Shown: piece by piece, positions 18,782 through 28,098 of the stretch | How positions within the stretch are numbered: the first letter of the stretch is position 1 | Layout of the letters: the number at the start of each line of letters is the position of its first letter | NCBI RefSeq assembly: GCF_004343605.1 | Contig: NZ_POSF01000019.1 | Span: 1-64,000, forward strand | Reading direction: 5' to 3' | DNA from: Dehalobacter sp. 12DCB1 | GTDB lineage: Bacteria > Bacillota > Desulfitobacteriia > Desulfitobacteriales > Syntrophobotulaceae | DNA: 64,000 nt | The notes under the pieces: model-generated | Told to the model about the DNA's origin: nothing | Seen by the model: the letters and a program-made list of their open reading frames with translations, nothing else | Database searches by the model: none | Position numbers and translations under genes: made by a program

Positions 18782-19120
18782 ATGGTAAAGATATCTGGTC
18801 AGGCAAGACGCATTCGCATCTACATTGGAGAAGCCAGCAAATATAAAGGAGTATCCCTCTATCACATGATTGTCTTAAGGGCCAAAGAGCTGGGCCTGGC
18901 AGGTGCGACTGTCTTTAGGGGAATTGAAGGCTTCGGCGCCAATACGAGAATCAAAACGTCCAGGATACTGGACCTTTCCAATGACCTTCCCATCGTTATT
19001 GAAGTAATAGACAGCGCTGAGTATCTGCAGGACTTTCTGCTTTTTTTGGACGAGGTCGTCAATGAAGGATTAATAACCATCGAAGATCTGGAAATTATGA
19101 AATATTCGCCAAAAAAATAA
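18782..19120 (+). CDS. DUF190 protein, fluoride-locus partner
   Basis: A 112-residue PII-like cytosolic protein. The DUF190 signature is visible: IYIGEASKYKGVSLYHMIVLRAKELGLAGATVFRGIEGFG. These proteins are commonly encoded beside crcB, and the fold resembles the PII signal proteins, so a regulatory role on the channel is plausible though not proven. It has a GGAAGGG site and lies 14 bp after crcB. Its stop codon is inside a terminator stem shared with murI. Confidence 0.9.
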   Translation: MVKISGQARRIRIYIGEASKYKGVSLYHMIVLRAKELGLAGATVFRGIEGFGANTRIKTSRILDLSNDLPIVIEVIDSAEYLQDFLLFLDEVVNEGLITIEDLEIMKYSPKK

Positions 19121-19140
19121 AGCCTCTTAGCGGCTTTATT
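19116..19140. terminator. Bidirectional terminator between DUF190 gene and murI
   Basis: Arms AATAAAGCC (19116-19124) and GGCTTTATT (19132-19140) with a 7-base loop. The left arm is preceded by a run of A that becomes a T-run on the minus strand. It overlaps the stop codons of both convergent genes. Confidence 0.8.
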
Positions 19141-19912
19141 GATTTTGATCTAGCAGCAGGAGATACCGGGCATAACGGGATTCCGAAGGCTCTTTTCGGC
19201 CGGAAGAATAGAAAGTGACCTCACCATGACCGTCCTCAGCTAAAAGTTTTCTTTCAGTCAGAATTTTTTTCAGATAATTGACGGTTCCGGTACTTCCATC
19301 AATGATGTGCGTATCAGCAGGAAACAGTTCCTGCAAAATCCGCTTAAAATACGGAAAGTGTGTGCATCCTAAAACGACAGTACCATACTCGGTCAAATGA
19401 TGCGTGCCAAGTTTGCGATTCAGGTATTTCAGGATTTCATCTCTGTCAAAATAAAAATTTTCGGCATATTCGACCAGCTCTGGAAATGCTTTGCCATCTA
19501 CAAGATGGTCCTGATCCAGTCTGGTGACCAAATTTTGATACTTTTCTTCGTGAAGTGTGAGCGGAGTAGCCATGACCAGTATTCTCTTGGAACCATTATT
19601 TTCGACAGCTGGTTTTACCGCGGGTTCCATGCCGAGGATTGGAAAATCATACCTTTGGCGAAGCTCATTAATGGCAATACTCGTCGCCGTATTGCAGGCA
19701 ACTACCAGAACTTTTATTCCTTCAGCAGCCATGAAATCGACAGCATCCAAAACCAGTTTCAGGACTTCTTCCTTGCTTTTGGTCCCATAAGGCACATGAT
19801 CAATATCCGCGTAATAAATAAAATCCTCCCGGGGTAGCTGTTTGATCGCTTCATGCAGTACGGTGATTCCGCCGACCCCGGAGTCAAAGAAGCCTATGCG
19901 CATTTTTTTCAA
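19136..19912 (-). CDS. murI: Glutamate racemase
   Basis: Converts L-glutamate to D-glutamate for peptidoglycan. The two catalytic cysteines are in VACNTATS (about residue 72) and GCTHFPYF (about residue 183), and the N-terminal FFDSGVGGITVL motif is present. Its 258 residues are typical. It is transcribed alone, convergent with the fluoride genes and divergent from speD. No unusual feature was seen apart from a terminator stem that overlaps its stop codon. Confidence 0.95.
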   Translation of the reverse strand: MKKMRIGFFDSGVGGITVLHEAIKQLPREDFIYYADIDHVPYGTKSKEEVLKLVLDAVDFMAAEGIKVLVVACNTATSIAINELRQRYDFPILGMEPAVKPAVENNGSKRILVMATPLTLHEEKYQNLVTRLDQDHLVDGKAFPELVEYAENFYFDRDEILKYLNRKLGTHHLTEYGTVVLGCTHFPYFKRILQELFPADTHIIDGSTGTVNYLKKILTERKLLAEDGHGEVTFYSSGRKEPSESRYARYLLLLDQNQ

Positions 19913-20119
19913 CTCGCAAACTTTATTTTTTCTTAATAAATTATAACCTATACCTTGTTAATCTTACAAAGAATATTATCACCATTTTCGTTCTGTTTTT
20001 AAAAATATTTATTCAAAAACATTTGGAGTGTCTATAGAAAAAGCTAAAAAATATGTATAATAAAGTAGTAACTTGAAAGAAAAAGGCTAAAAAAATAATA
20101 TTTGGTACAGGTGCAGTGA

Positions 20120-20935
20120 ATGAACATAAAACCTATCAATAAGAAACTAAAATTATATGGTTTTAACAACCTGACGAAAACGTTGAGTTTTAATTTCTAT
20201 GATATCTGCTATGCTTTATCGCAGGATCAACATAAGAAGTACATTGAATACATTGATGAAGAATACAATGCCGACAGGCTGGTTAAAATTCTGACTTCTG
20301 TCGCTGAAATCATTGAAGCTAATATTCTGAATATTGCCAATCAGGATTACGATCCTCAGGGTGCCAGTGTCACTATGCTGGTTGCTGAAAATCAAATTAT
20401 GAGTCGTGAACCAATGGAAATTCTTGAAAATGAGGCCCCGGGTCCTGATTCGCAGTCGTTGGTCGGCCATCTGGATAAGAGTCATATTACGGTACATACA
20501 TATCCAGAAAACCACCCTGACAAGGGGATTAGTACGTTCCGAGCCGATATTGACGTCTCCACCTGCGGCCAGATCTCGCCGCTAAAGGCTTTAAACTACT
20601 TGATTACGAGTTTTGAGCCGGATATTGCGATTATCGATTACCGTGTCCGGGGCTTTACCCGGGATGTCAACGGTAGAAAACATTTTATTGATCATAAGAT
20701 CAATTCCATTCAGAATTTTATTTCGGAAGAGACTAGAAACAGATATCAGCTGATTGATGTCAATGTCTATCAGGATAATATTTTCCACACCAAAATGCTT
20801 TTGAGAGAGTTTGATCTTGACCATTATTTGTTCGGAGCTGAAAAAGAAGAGATATCCTCCAGTAAAAGAAGAAGGGTCAAACAAAGAATCAAACATGAGA
20901 TGCAGGAGATTTTCTCCGGGAGAAATGTTTTCTAA
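20120..20935 (+). CDS. speD: S-adenosylmethionine decarboxylase proenzyme
   Basis: Makes decarboxylated SAM, the aminopropyl donor for polyamine synthesis. At 271 residues it resembles the longer E. coli-type SpeD and not the short 120-130-residue type of Bacillus. The self-cleavage site is [13 protein letters not shown]: cleavage before Ser121 would produce the pyruvoyl cofactor. [15 protein letters not shown] follows. No spermidine synthase gene (speE) is adjacent. A strong terminator follows. A possible -10 (TATAAT near 20056) lies upstream. Confidence 0.94.
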   Translation: MNIKPINKKLKLYGFNNLTKTLSFNFYDICYALSQDQHKKYIEYIDEEYNADRLVKILTSVAEIIEANILNIANQDYDPQGASVTMLVAENQIMSREPMEILENEAPGPDSQSLVGHLDKSHITVHTYPENHPDKGISTFRADIDVSTCGQISPLKALNYLITSFEPDIAIIDYRVRGFTRDVNGRKHFIDHKINSIQNFISEETRNRYQLIDVNVYQDNIFHTKMLLREFDLDHYLFGAEKEEISSSKRRRVKQRIKHEMQEIFSGRNVF

Positions 20936-20953
20936 ATGCTTTATGAAGCTTAG

Positions 20954-21004
20954 AAAAGGCGGTGTCGCAAACTACGAAAAAAGTAGTTAGTCGACACCGT
21001 CTTT
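20954..21004. terminator. Terminator between convergent speD and leuA
   Basis: Long stem: AAAGGCGGTGTCG pairs with CGACACCGTCTTT, with an inner AACTAC/GTAGTT stem around a run of A. T-runs are present on both strands, so it serves both genes. Confidence 0.88.
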
Positions 21005-21014
21005 TCCTTGTCTG

Positions 21015-22508
21015 TTAGCTTAGTTTGGAGACGGCATCAGCATACGCATGGGCGCTGGCATCGATGACGTCGGTACTTACTCCCTTACCGACATAATAAT
21101 TTCCGTCGGCAAAAACTTTAACAGTTGCATTCCCCAACGCCTCTTTACCGCGGCTCACAGATTTGATACTATAATCCTCGAGCCGGACTTCGATACCGGT
21201 AATTCGGTCAATTGCTTTAAACACCGCATCGACAGGACCGTTTCCGATCGCCGCATCGGTTATCTCCGTGCCCTGTATTTCCAAAGTAACCGCAGCGGTG
21301 GCCGACTGTTTCCCTGATGTAGCTACGGATATATTCTTAACCTTGATCCTGTTTTGCTCAGGTATACCCGTTCCCATCAGAATATGCAAATCTTCATCGT
21401 AGATTTCTTGCTTTTTATCGGCCAGCAATAGAAATTCTTCGTAAAGGGTATTCATCTGGCTATCTTCCAGCTTATATCCGAGTTCCTCCAGCCTGTGTTT
21501 CAGCGCATGCCTTCCTGATCTGGCACTTAGGACAATCTGGTTCCTCGGTACGCCGATGGTCTCCGGATCAATAATCTCATAGGTCTGTTTCTCTTTCAGG
21601 ATACCATCTTGATGAATACCGGAAGCATGCATAAACGCATTTGTCCCGACTATCGCCTTATGGCTCGGTACAGGAACCCCTGTGATTGAGGAAACCAGTC
21701 TACTGGTCGCGGCAATTTCCCGGGTGTTTACAGCCAAATCGATGCCGTAGCGATCTTTCTGGGTATACATCGCCATAATCACTTCTTCCAAAGCAGTATT
21801 GCCGGCTCTTTCACCTATCCCGTTGATAGTGCCTTCCACTTGATCGGCCCCGGCCATAACCCCGGCTAGGGTGTTTGCTGTGGCCATTCCAAGATCATTA
21901 TGACAATGGACACTTATTTTCACCCGGTCAATATTAGGGACATTCGTTTTGATATAGGAGACCAGTTCGCCGAATTCCCAAGGAGTCGCGTATCCTACAG
22001 TATCCGGAATATTTACGACTGTTGCTCCAGCTGCGATTACGCGCTCAAATATCTTAGCCAGAAAATCATAATCACTCCGGAAAGCGTCTTCAGCATAAAA
22101 CTCGACATCGTTCAGATATTTTTTGGCATGTCTGACAGCTTCTTCAGCCTTTTGGATCACCTGTTCCGGTTTTAGCCTGAGTTTTTTCTCCATATGAATC
22201 GGGGAAACGGCGATTCCGGTATGAATTCTAGGGTTCTCAGCTTCTTTGAGGGCCTCGGCACAAAGGTCAATATCTTTCTTCACACAACGGGTTAGTCCAC
22301 ACACTGTGATCCCCTTAACCTCCCTGCCAATGATTTTCACAGATTCGAAATCCCCGGGCGATGAAGCTGGAAAGCCCGCCTCCAGAATATCCACGCCAAG
22401 TGTAACCAGCTGCTTGGCAATCTCCAACTTTTCCCGGACATTTAATGTGATTCCGAGAGATTGTTCGCCGTCTCTTAATGTTGTGTCGAACAAATATAAT
22501 CTGCGCAT
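21015..22508 (-). CDS. leuA: 2-isopropylmalate synthase
   Basis: First committed enzyme of leucine synthesis, condensing acetyl-CoA with 2-oxoisovalerate. The N-terminal catalytic barrel shows TLRDGEQSLG and the metal-binding HCHNDLGMA, and the C-terminal leucine-feedback domain is complete (total 497 residues). Upstream is a T-box leader with a canonical T-box motif and terminator, so expression should respond to uncharged leucyl-tRNA. Other leu genes are not adjacent. The start has an AGGAGG site. Confidence 0.96.
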   Translation of the reverse strand: MRRLYLFDTTLRDGEQSLGITLNVREKLEIAKQLVTLGVDILEAGFPASSPGDFESVKIIGREVKGITVCGLTRCVKKDIDLCAEALKEAENPRIHTGIAVSPIHMEKKLRLKPEQVIQKAEEAVRHAKKYLNDVEFYAEDAFRSDYDFLAKIFERVIAAGATVVNIPDTVGYATPWEFGELVSYIKTNVPNIDRVKISVHCHNDLGMATANTLAGVMAGADQVEGTINGIGERAGNTALEEVIMAMYTQKDRYGIDLAVNTREIAATSRLVSSITGVPVPSHKAIVGTNAFMHASGIHQDGILKEKQTYEIIDPETIGVPRNQIVLSARSGRHALKHRLEELGYKLEDSQMNTLYEEFLLLADKKQEIYDEDLHILMGTGIPEQNRIKVKNISVATSGKQSATAAVTLEIQGTEITDAAIGNGPVDAVFKAIDRITGIEVRLEDYSIKSVSRGKEALGNATVKVFADGNYYVGKGVSTDVIDASAHAYADAVSKLS

Positions 22509-22564
22509 AAGACATTACCTCCTTCAACGTCGCCGTCCTTGCCATCCTTTACACTGCAACCTTT

Positions 22565-22628
22565 GTCCATCCGTGGACTTGTCGCTCCTTTCCCTCCGTG
22601 GAACCGCGACATTAGTCCATCCGTGGAC
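22565..22628. repeat. Cluster of three hairpins between the T-box terminator and leuA
   Basis: Two identical hairpins GTCCA-tccg-TGGAC lie at 22565-22578 and 22615-22628. Between them, TGTCGC (22580-22585) pairs with GCGACA (22606-22611) and encloses a smaller TTCC/GGAA stem. On the plus strand this middle unit contains TGGAACCGCG (22599-22608), which is itself a match to the T-box consensus but in the orientation opposite to leuA. Confidence 0.75.
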
Positions 22629-22636
22629 GTCAAAAA

Positions 22637-22922
22637 GCCTTCGTCTCAAATAATGAGACGAAGGCCAATTCGCGGTACCACTCATGTTAACGGCATATGC
22701 CGTTCACTCAACAGGATGCGGGAAAACAATAAAATCATCTTCCGATATCCCCTTCCTTTTAACGGCGGAAGACTCCGTCCGGTCCTACTACCTGAATGGT
22801 TTCAGCCGGCAACTCAAGGGGGAGTTCAGTCTTTCGTCTTGACCGCTTTTCACCAGCCTGCGGCTCTCTGCACAAATACTCCGGACTTATTATTCCCTGT
22901 CATCATCTTTTCATATATTTCT
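22637..22922 (-). promoter_or_regulatory. T-box riboswitch controlling leuA
   Basis: On the minus strand the leader runs from about 22922. It contains an AGAGAG...GGTGAAAA region typical of stem I and a candidate Leu specifier CTC at 22822-22824 (tentative). The canonical T-box TGGTACCGCG is at 22671-22680, and the intrinsic terminator has arms GCCTTCGTCTCA and TGAGACGAAGGC (22637-22665) followed by TTTTT. Uncharged tRNA-Leu binding would favour the antiterminator. Confidence 0.93.
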
Positions 22923-22926
22923 GTAT

Positions 22927-22956
22927 ACTATATCAGTTCAATTACTTCTTTGTCAA
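22927..22956 (-). promoter_or_regulatory. Promoter of the leuA T-box leader
   Basis: TTGACA (22951-22956) and TATAGT (22927-22932) on the minus strand with an 18-bp spacer, about 6-7 bp before the expected start of the T-box leader. Confidence 0.75.
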
Positions 22957-23000
22957 TACCTTTATTGACCGAGAATGTTCATTTTTTACTCACATTCTCT

Positions 23001-23642
23001 CTAACCGCCTAAAGTGATATCCTGCGTATTATACCACTTCAGAGCATCATAGAAATGCGCTTCCTTAAAATCAGGCCAGTAATCATCAAGCACATAGAAA
23101 TCCGCATAAACACTTTGCGCAGGCAAGAAGCCGCTGAGTCGGCGTCTTCCTCCCCAGCGGATCAGCAAGTCAACTCTGGAGATATCATTTGATTTTAGCT
23201 CTTTAATAATCTTTCTCTTATTCTTCTCGGCAGTACGAAGATTTCCCAGATCCCATTCCCAGCCATAATTAACGAGAAAATTGACCCTAATGCCCCCATT
23301 ACCGACTTTTGTCCGACGCGTATATGGCAGCAGTGCCTTGGGGAACATCTTAGATTCTGTATCGCCAATCACTAACAAGGACACGTCCTCACTCGCAATC
23401 ATATCAATTGCATCGATGCAGGCCTGCACAAAAGCTTTCTTTTGAGTAGCTGGTCTTTTGGTATTATCCACTGTGAAACCATAATAGGTCAGTTCTTTGA
23501 CGCCGGCTTCCCTGCATAATTTCAAAAGTTTTAGTCCTGGGTTCAGACCTTCCCGGTAGCCCATCTCCTTTGGTAATCCATTGTTGTCTGCCCATCGCCG
23601 GTTGCCATCTGGAATAACCCCAATATGATTGGGAATTCTCAT
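23001..23642 (-). CDS. Divergent UppS-like cis-prenyltransferase
   Basis: A 213-residue protein of the undecaprenyl-diphosphate synthase family. HIGVIPDGNRRWA near the N-terminus corresponds to the family's pyrophosphate-binding motif, and DLLIRWGGRRRLSGFLPAQSVYADFY to the conserved C-terminal block. It differs from housekeeping UppS in having IPDGNRRW instead of MDGNGRW and in being somewhat shorter. Classic uppS usually sits beside cdsA, which is not the case here, so this may be a second prenyltransferase with a different chain length. It stands alone next to leuA. Confidence 0.82.
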   Translation of the reverse strand: MRIPNHIGVIPDGNRRWADNNGLPKEMGYREGLNPGLKLLKLCREAGVKELTYYGFTVDNTKRPATQKKAFVQACIDAIDMIASEDVSLLVIGDTESKMFPKALLPYTRRTKVGNGGIRVNFLVNYGWEWDLGNLRTAEKNKRKIIKELKSNDISRVDLLIRWGGRRRLSGFLPAQSVYADFYVLDDYWPDFKEAHFYDALKWYNTQDITLGG

Positions 23643-23837
23643 TCTGAATACTCCTTTACACCTATGCTGATAATGTTTAGTATTTTCTATGAATTTACCA
23701 TTATTATTTCCGATTATCGTAGATTATTCCTAATTATTTGCGGCGAATAAAGAAAACCTGGCTGACACCAAACCTCGGCGTTAATCTTAGCTGTACTTAT
23801 ATATATCAGAAAGCACTTAACTTTCCGATATACTAAA

Positions 23838-23870
23838 ATAACCGAGCCGAAAATTTCCCATCGGCTCAGC
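23838..23870 (-). terminator. Terminator downstream of the CHAP-domain gene
   Basis: On the minus strand GAGCCGA (23861-23867) pairs with TCGGCTC (23844-23850), followed by GGTTATTTTAG. A second weaker hairpin (ATATC-GAAAG/CTTTC-GATAT) lies at about 23804-23831. Confidence 0.65.
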
Positions 23871-23930
23871 CTTCATATTTTCCTAGCTTGTATGGTTTGA
23901 AAGATCTAAAATCTTTGCTGATAGACTGGT

Positions 23931-24635
23931 TTACCTGCTGCTAACTCTGAGCCATCCAGCCGGATCTCTGTCTCCGGATATCGTATAGGCACCATCTTTG
24001 TAAACAAGACTGTATTTTTCCCTGGGAACCTCGGAGTTCTGCTGAATGACTTCAATCCAGTTGTCGCCTACTCCGCAGATAATTGCAACGTGACCGTAAG
24101 ACCCCTCATCGAAGACCAGCAGGTCTCCTTCCCGGGGTTTTTCATTCCCTCCGTTAACGTACTGAACAAGGCCTCTCTGTTCATTCAGTTCGCCCTGCGC
24201 CAGCATCGGATTAAAGAAATATTTGGCGTTTCCAGCGCCGTCAGGCATCTCATGATGATAGATTTCATAATAGAATCGTTTGACGAATTCCACACACTGC
24301 CACTTGTAGCCGTAATAATAATCGTCTTCACTATAACTTAAGCCGTGGCTGGACATATAATTCGCGCCATTGGAATAGACTGGCACACCTTTATATTCAT
24401 CAATTTTTGTACCGGCAGCAACGTCAGCTTGCCGGATTAGACGCGCAGTATCCGCTGCTTCACTGGAATGATCCGCCGTTTGAGCTCCGTAGCTTGAGCC
24501 TGTCTGTGAATGATCGGTTGCATTGCTGGAAACTATTTTGGATCCCATTACGATTGCTAAGGCAAATACGATGATTAAGATGGCGAGCAACGGTGTCTTG
24601 TTTCGTCTGCGATAGGTTCGCCTGGATTTCCTCAT
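23931..24635 (-). CDS. Membrane-anchored CHAP-domain peptidoglycan hydrolase
   Basis: A 234-residue protein. The basic N-terminus (RKSRRTYRRRNK) is followed by one hydrophobic segment (about residues 15-32), indicating export with an uncleaved anchor or signal sequence. The C-terminal CHAP domain has its nucleophile Cys in YKWQCVEFVKRFYYE and its His in YGHVAIICGV. CHAP enzymes are cysteine amidases or endopeptidases acting on peptidoglycan or on glutathionylspermidine. A role in wall turnover is likely; whether it acts on the cell's own wall cannot be told. It appears monocistronic. Confidence 0.88.
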   Translation of the reverse strand: MRKSRRTYRRRNKTPLLAILIIVFALAIVMGSKIVSSNATDHSQTGSSYGAQTADHSSEAADTARLIRQADVAAGTKIDEYKGVPVYSNGANYMSSHGLSYSEDDYYYGYKWQCVEFVKRFYYEIYHHEMPDGAGNAKYFFNPMLAQGELNEQRGLVQYVNGGNEKPREGDLLVFDEGSYGHVAIICGVGDNWIEVIQQNSEVPREKYSLVYKDGAYTISGDRDPAGWLRVSSR

Positions 24636-24820
24636 CGGGTCTGCTCCTTCATGATGTGTTTTAGACTCGTCCCTATGAAATTATATATTTCTCCGCATAT
24701 TTGCGCAAGCCTTACCGCGAACATGCCGATTGTAGAATCATGTTGAAACAGTTCCAATAAAAAACAGACAGACCCAGATTTCAGAATAAAACAAAAAATG
24801 ACCGGGAAAAATAAATTAAT

Positions 24821-24848
24821 TTGAAAAAAACTTTAAACGTATTATAAT
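24821..24848 (+). promoter_or_regulatory. Promoter of typA
   Basis: TTGAAA (24821-24826) and TATAAT (24843-24848) with a 16-bp spacer. The leader of about 135 bases has a small hairpin CGTCCT/AGGACG at 24860-24881. Confidence 0.65.
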
Positions 24849-24989
24849 ATTAAAGGTTACGTCCTCTTCATATGCAGGACGATTGGCAAGTATTCCTTCT
24901 TTAAGATTGAAGATATGCAAATACCAATATTCTTATTTATGTGCTTACTTGTTAAAGAGAAAGAATTAGATTACGACAGGAGAAATTGA

Positions 24990-26819
24990 ATGTACGCTGA
25001 CCATTTAAGAAATTTAGCAATTATTGCCCACGTCGATCATGGTAAAACAAGTCTTGTTGATGTCATGCTCAGACAAAGCGGAGCATTTCGCTCCAATGAA
25101 CAAGTGGAAGAAAGAGTCATGGACTCCAATGATCTGGAGAAGGAACGCGGAATTACCATTCTGGCTAAAAATACTTCCGTAAACTGGCAGGGTATCAAGA
25201 TTAATATTGTTGATACTCCTGGACATGCCGATTTTGGCGGGGAAGTCGAACGCGTTCTGAAAATGGTCGACGGCGTTCTTCTCGTTGTTGATGCATTTGA
25301 AGGCCCTATGCCTCAGACGAAATTTGTGCTCCGTAAGGCTTTGGAACTCAATTTAAAACCCATTGTTGTCATTAACAAAATCGACCGTCCTGAAGCGCGT
25401 CCCTACGAAGTTGTCGACGAAGTCCTGGAGTTGTTTATGCAGCTTGGCGCGAGTGATGAACAGCTTGATTTTCCAATTGTTTATACCTCAGCCCGTCAGG
25501 GAAATGCCGGTTATGAACCCGGGGAAATGACTGAAGATCTGGTCCCGTTATTCGAAACGATTCTGAGAGAAATTCCTGCTCCAGAATGTGATCCCGACAG
25601 TCCTCTGCAAATGCTGGCAACAACACTTGATTATAATGATTACCTTGGCAAAATTGCAATCGGCCGTGTCTTCCGGGGTAAACTGACTGCCAATACTCCG
25701 GTCGCAGTGATTAAAAGAGACGGATCAGTCGAAAAAGTCAAAGTCGGTAAAGTATTTACCTTCCAGAACTTAGGCCGGGTTGATGTACTTGAAGCAAATG
25801 CCGGAGATATCGTGGCTATTAGCGGCATTCCTAATATCAATATCGGAGAAACGATAGCTGATCCGCTGAATCCGGAACCTCTTCCGATGATTGAAATTGA
25901 CGAACCCACTCTGACCATGCTTTTCATGGTCAATACCGGTCCTTTTGCCGGAATGGAAGGAAAACATATCACGTCCCGTAAACTCAGGGAAAGACTGTTT
26001 AAAGAGATTGAAACAAACGTTAGCCTCCGCGTGGAAGAAACTGAAAATATGGACTGTTTTCAGGTATCAGGACGTGGAGAGCTGCACCTGTCCATCCTGA
26101 TCGAGAATATGCGAAGAGAAGGCTTCGAACTGATGGTCTCGAAACCGGAAGTCATTCTGAAGGAGATTGACGGTGTCAAATGTGAGCCATTTGAGCATTT
26201 GACCTGCGATATCCCTGATTCGTGCACTGGTACCGTGATTGAAATGCTTGGCACCCGCAAAGCCGAGATGCAGAACATGGTCAGCATGTCTGGTGGCGTT
26301 ACGCGCCTGGAGTTTTTGATTCCGGCACGTGGGTTGATCGGTTTCAGGGGGGACTATCTGACCGAAACCCGTGGGGAAGGGATCATGGCGCATGTGTTCC
26401 ATTCCTATCAGCCGTATAAAGGAGATATTCAGGGCCGCAGCCGGGGAGTCCTAGTCGCTTCAGATCCGGGAGAATCCACTGCTTATGCACTGTTTCAGCT
26501 GCAGGACCGCGGCAGAATGTTTATTGATCCCGGAACCAAAGTCTATGAGGGAATGATTGTCGGCCAAAGTAACCGCGAACAAGATATTGATATCAACATT
26601 GCCCGCAAAAAGCAGTTGACCAATATGCGCTCCAGCGGAGCCGATGAAAGCCTGAGGCTAGAACCGGCAAAATTGCTTGGTCTGGAAGAAGCCCTGGAAT
26701 ATATCAATGATGATGAATATGTAGAAGTGACACCTGTCAATATTCGCCTGCGCAAAAGATTTTTAGACAAAAACACCCGCACCCGTTATGAAAAACAAAG
26801 GAATTTGAGCGGAATCTAA
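24990..26819 (+). CDS. typA: Ribosome-associated GTPase TypA/BipA
   Basis: A 609-residue translational GTPase of the EF-G family that acts in ribosome assembly and stress adaptation. The G1 motif [12 protein letters not shown], the RGITI effector region, [14 protein letters not shown] and [10 protein letters not shown] are present in order, followed by the EF-G-like domains and the TypA-specific C-terminal domain ([16 protein letters not shown]). It has an AGGAGA site before ATG. It is monocistronic, with its own promoter and a strong terminator. Confidence 0.96.
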   Translation: MYADHLRNLAIIAHVDHGKTSLVDVMLRQSGAFRSNEQVEERVMDSNDLEKERGITILAKNTSVNWQGIKINIVDTPGHADFGGEVERVLKMVDGVLLVVDAFEGPMPQTKFVLRKALELNLKPIVVINKIDRPEARPYEVVDEVLELFMQLGASDEQLDFPIVYTSARQGNAGYEPGEMTEDLVPLFETILREIPAPECDPDSPLQMLATTLDYNDYLGKIAIGRVFRGKLTANTPVAVIKRDGSVEKVKVGKVFTFQNLGRVDVLEANAGDIVAISGIPNINIGETIADPLNPEPLPMIEIDEPTLTMLFMVNTGPFAGMEGKHITSRKLRERLFKEIETNVSLRVEETENMDCFQVSGRGELHLSILIENMRREGFELMVSKPEVILKEIDGVKCEPFEHLTCDIPDSCTGTVIEMLGTRKAEMQNMVSMSGGVTRLEFLIPARGLIGFRGDYLTETRGEGIMAHVFHSYQPYKGDIQGRSRGVLVASDPGESTAYALFQLQDRGRMFIDPGTKVYEGMIVGQSNREQDIDINIARKKQLTNMRSSGADESLRLEPAKLLGLEEALEYINDDEYVEVTPVNIRLRKRFLDKNTRTRYEKQRNLSGI

Positions 26820-26845
26820 TCCTCAAATCAGAATACCTGACAATG

Positions 26846-26905
26846 AAAAAGCCTGATCGAGAATCCTGAATCCCTTTCCAGATGATTCTTGCATTAGGCT
26901 TTTTT
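26846..26905 (+). terminator. Terminator of typA
   Basis: Outer stem AAAAAGCCT (26846-26854) with AGGCTTTTT (26896-26904) and an inner GAGAATC/GATTCTT stem, followed by T. Confidence 0.85.
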
Positions 26906-27011
26906 GTTATTTGATTTTTAACCTAGTCATCATTTACTAGGCACATATTATTTTATTTTACCATAATATGGAATGTAAAAGGACAAATTTTATACAATCA
27001 GGTGATCTATA

Positions 27012-27326
27012 ATGGTTTTTGAGCTTCTGCTGGCTTTAAGCCTCCGTTTTTTTCTATTTGACTTTGTCTTATTTAAAAAAATCAGAGATGCCCTTAAGCA
27101 GAAAGGCTACTTTTTCTGCAAGCTGTTTGGCTGTCCATTCTGTCAAGGCTTTTGGTGCGGTTTAGCTATTTTCTTATATTACCATTCGCTCCAGCTTAAC
27201 TTACAGCAGCTTATTGCATTCCTGGCCTTCGGCTTTATCTCCGCTTATCTGGGTCTTATCTCTGCCGTAATCATTGACCCGCTTATTCAAAGATATGAGC
27301 GGAATACCGGTATACCACTTCAGTAG
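27012..27326 (+). CDS. Small membrane protein with CPFCxGFWxG motif (DUF1360-like)
   Basis: A 104-residue protein with two or three hydrophobic segments (about residues 2-20, 45-60 and 68-92). The motif CKLFGCPFCQGFWCG at about residues 36-50 matches the hallmark of DUF1360-type membrane proteins, which are often found in phage or accessory regions of Firmicutes. The function is unknown; the paired cysteines could bind metal or form a redox site. The start is preceded by CAGGTGAT. No operon partner is present. Confidence 0.68.
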   Translation: MVFELLLALSLRFFLFDFVLFKKIRDALKQKGYFFCKLFGCPFCQGFWCGLAIFLYYHSLQLNLQQLIAFLAFGFISAYLGLISAVIIDPLIQRYERNTGIPLQ

Positions 27327-27424
27327 CCTGTAATCAATATTAGAGGGATTATTATTATTGAAACAAAAGTAACAAGAATAGAAAAAGGGGGAACAAAAGT
27401 AGCGTATTCCCCCCATTTTTCCTG

Positions 27425-27592
27425 TTATTCTTTGATGAAGGTCGCACAGTCAGTCTGTTCGGAGTTAGCTGCATTCCGGGGCTGCACTTCAATTTTCTCA
27501 GCTGTGCAGTGGTCCCCATCCATATAATAATAACAGGTATTGACCACACATCTGATTCCAGTGTTAGGTCCTTGCATCTTCTTGGCTTTCAT
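27425..27592 (-). CDS. DUF1540 small cysteine-rich protein
   Basis: A 55-residue ORF starting at ATG 27590-27592, with a GGAGGT site eight bases upstream and a TAA stop at 27425-27427. It shows the DUF1540 pattern: GIRCVVNTCYYYMDGDHCTAE, then a Ser/Glu region, then TDCATFIKE. Four cysteines (C15, C20, C29, C49) suggest a metal-binding fold. DUF1540 proteins are widespread in Firmicutes, several are spore-associated, and their function is unknown. Confidence 0.88.
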   Translation of the reverse strand: MKAKKMQGPNTGIRCVVNTCYYYMDGDHCTAEKIEVQPRNAANSEQTDCATFIKE

Positions 27593-27704
27593 CGCAAAAA
27601 TACCTCCGTTTTAATATTTTCCGTTTTATTATAGACCGCTGAAAAGAAAATATTCTGTGGCCGGAAAGGTAAATTCTGTGCTTATGCTTAATTTTTAGTA
27701 AAAA

Positions 27705-27731
27705 AATAACCTGACATTCCATCAGGTTATT
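27705..27731 (-). terminator. Terminator overlapping the end of the GIY-YIG gene
   Basis: Arms AATAACCTGA (27705-27714) and TCAGGTTATT (27722-27731) with a T-run on the minus strand. The right arm contains the stop codon and last codons of the gene. Confidence 0.85.
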
Positions 27732-28015
27732 TGATCCGACTTGCTTTGGGCAATCAGCTGATATTTTTGTTCCCGGGTTAATTGTTTGATGCTGTATTCC
27801 CTTTGGAATGCTTCCGGCTTGGATGACACCTGTTCCAGGTATTTGAGGACAACAGGAAACCGCGACCGGGTATATTTAGCACCCGTACCCATGTTATGGG
27901 CTGTCAACCTCTTTTCTATGTCTACAGTCCAACCTGTATACAGTGTCCCATCTTTGCATTCTACAATATAAACGTAAAACAATCCGTAAGCCCCCAAAGA
28001 GAAAAGGATGCGCAT
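27722..28015 (-). CDS. GIY-YIG domain protein (UPF0213 type)
   Basis: A 97-residue single-domain protein of the small, widely distributed GIY-YIG nuclease-like group. LFYVYIVECKDGTLYTGWT contains the modified GIY...YIG elements (YVYIV and LYTGWT). It is followed by the family sequence DIEKRLTAHNMGTGAKYTR and a conserved acidic residue in KPEAFQREYSIKQL. Biochemical function in this subfamily is poorly defined; DNA repair or processing is usually suggested. It is monocistronic. Confidence 0.9.
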   Translation of the reverse strand: MRILFSLGAYGLFYVYIVECKDGTLYTGWTVDIEKRLTAHNMGTGAKYTRSRFPVVLKYLEQVSSKPEAFQREYSIKQLTREQKYQLIAQSKSDQIT

Positions 28016-28098
28016 GCTATCTAAAATTTCAAAATTTAAATTTTAACAAAACTGTTAAGTTAATTTAATCTGGCTCAGTCGGCTCTGCAACTTAAAAC

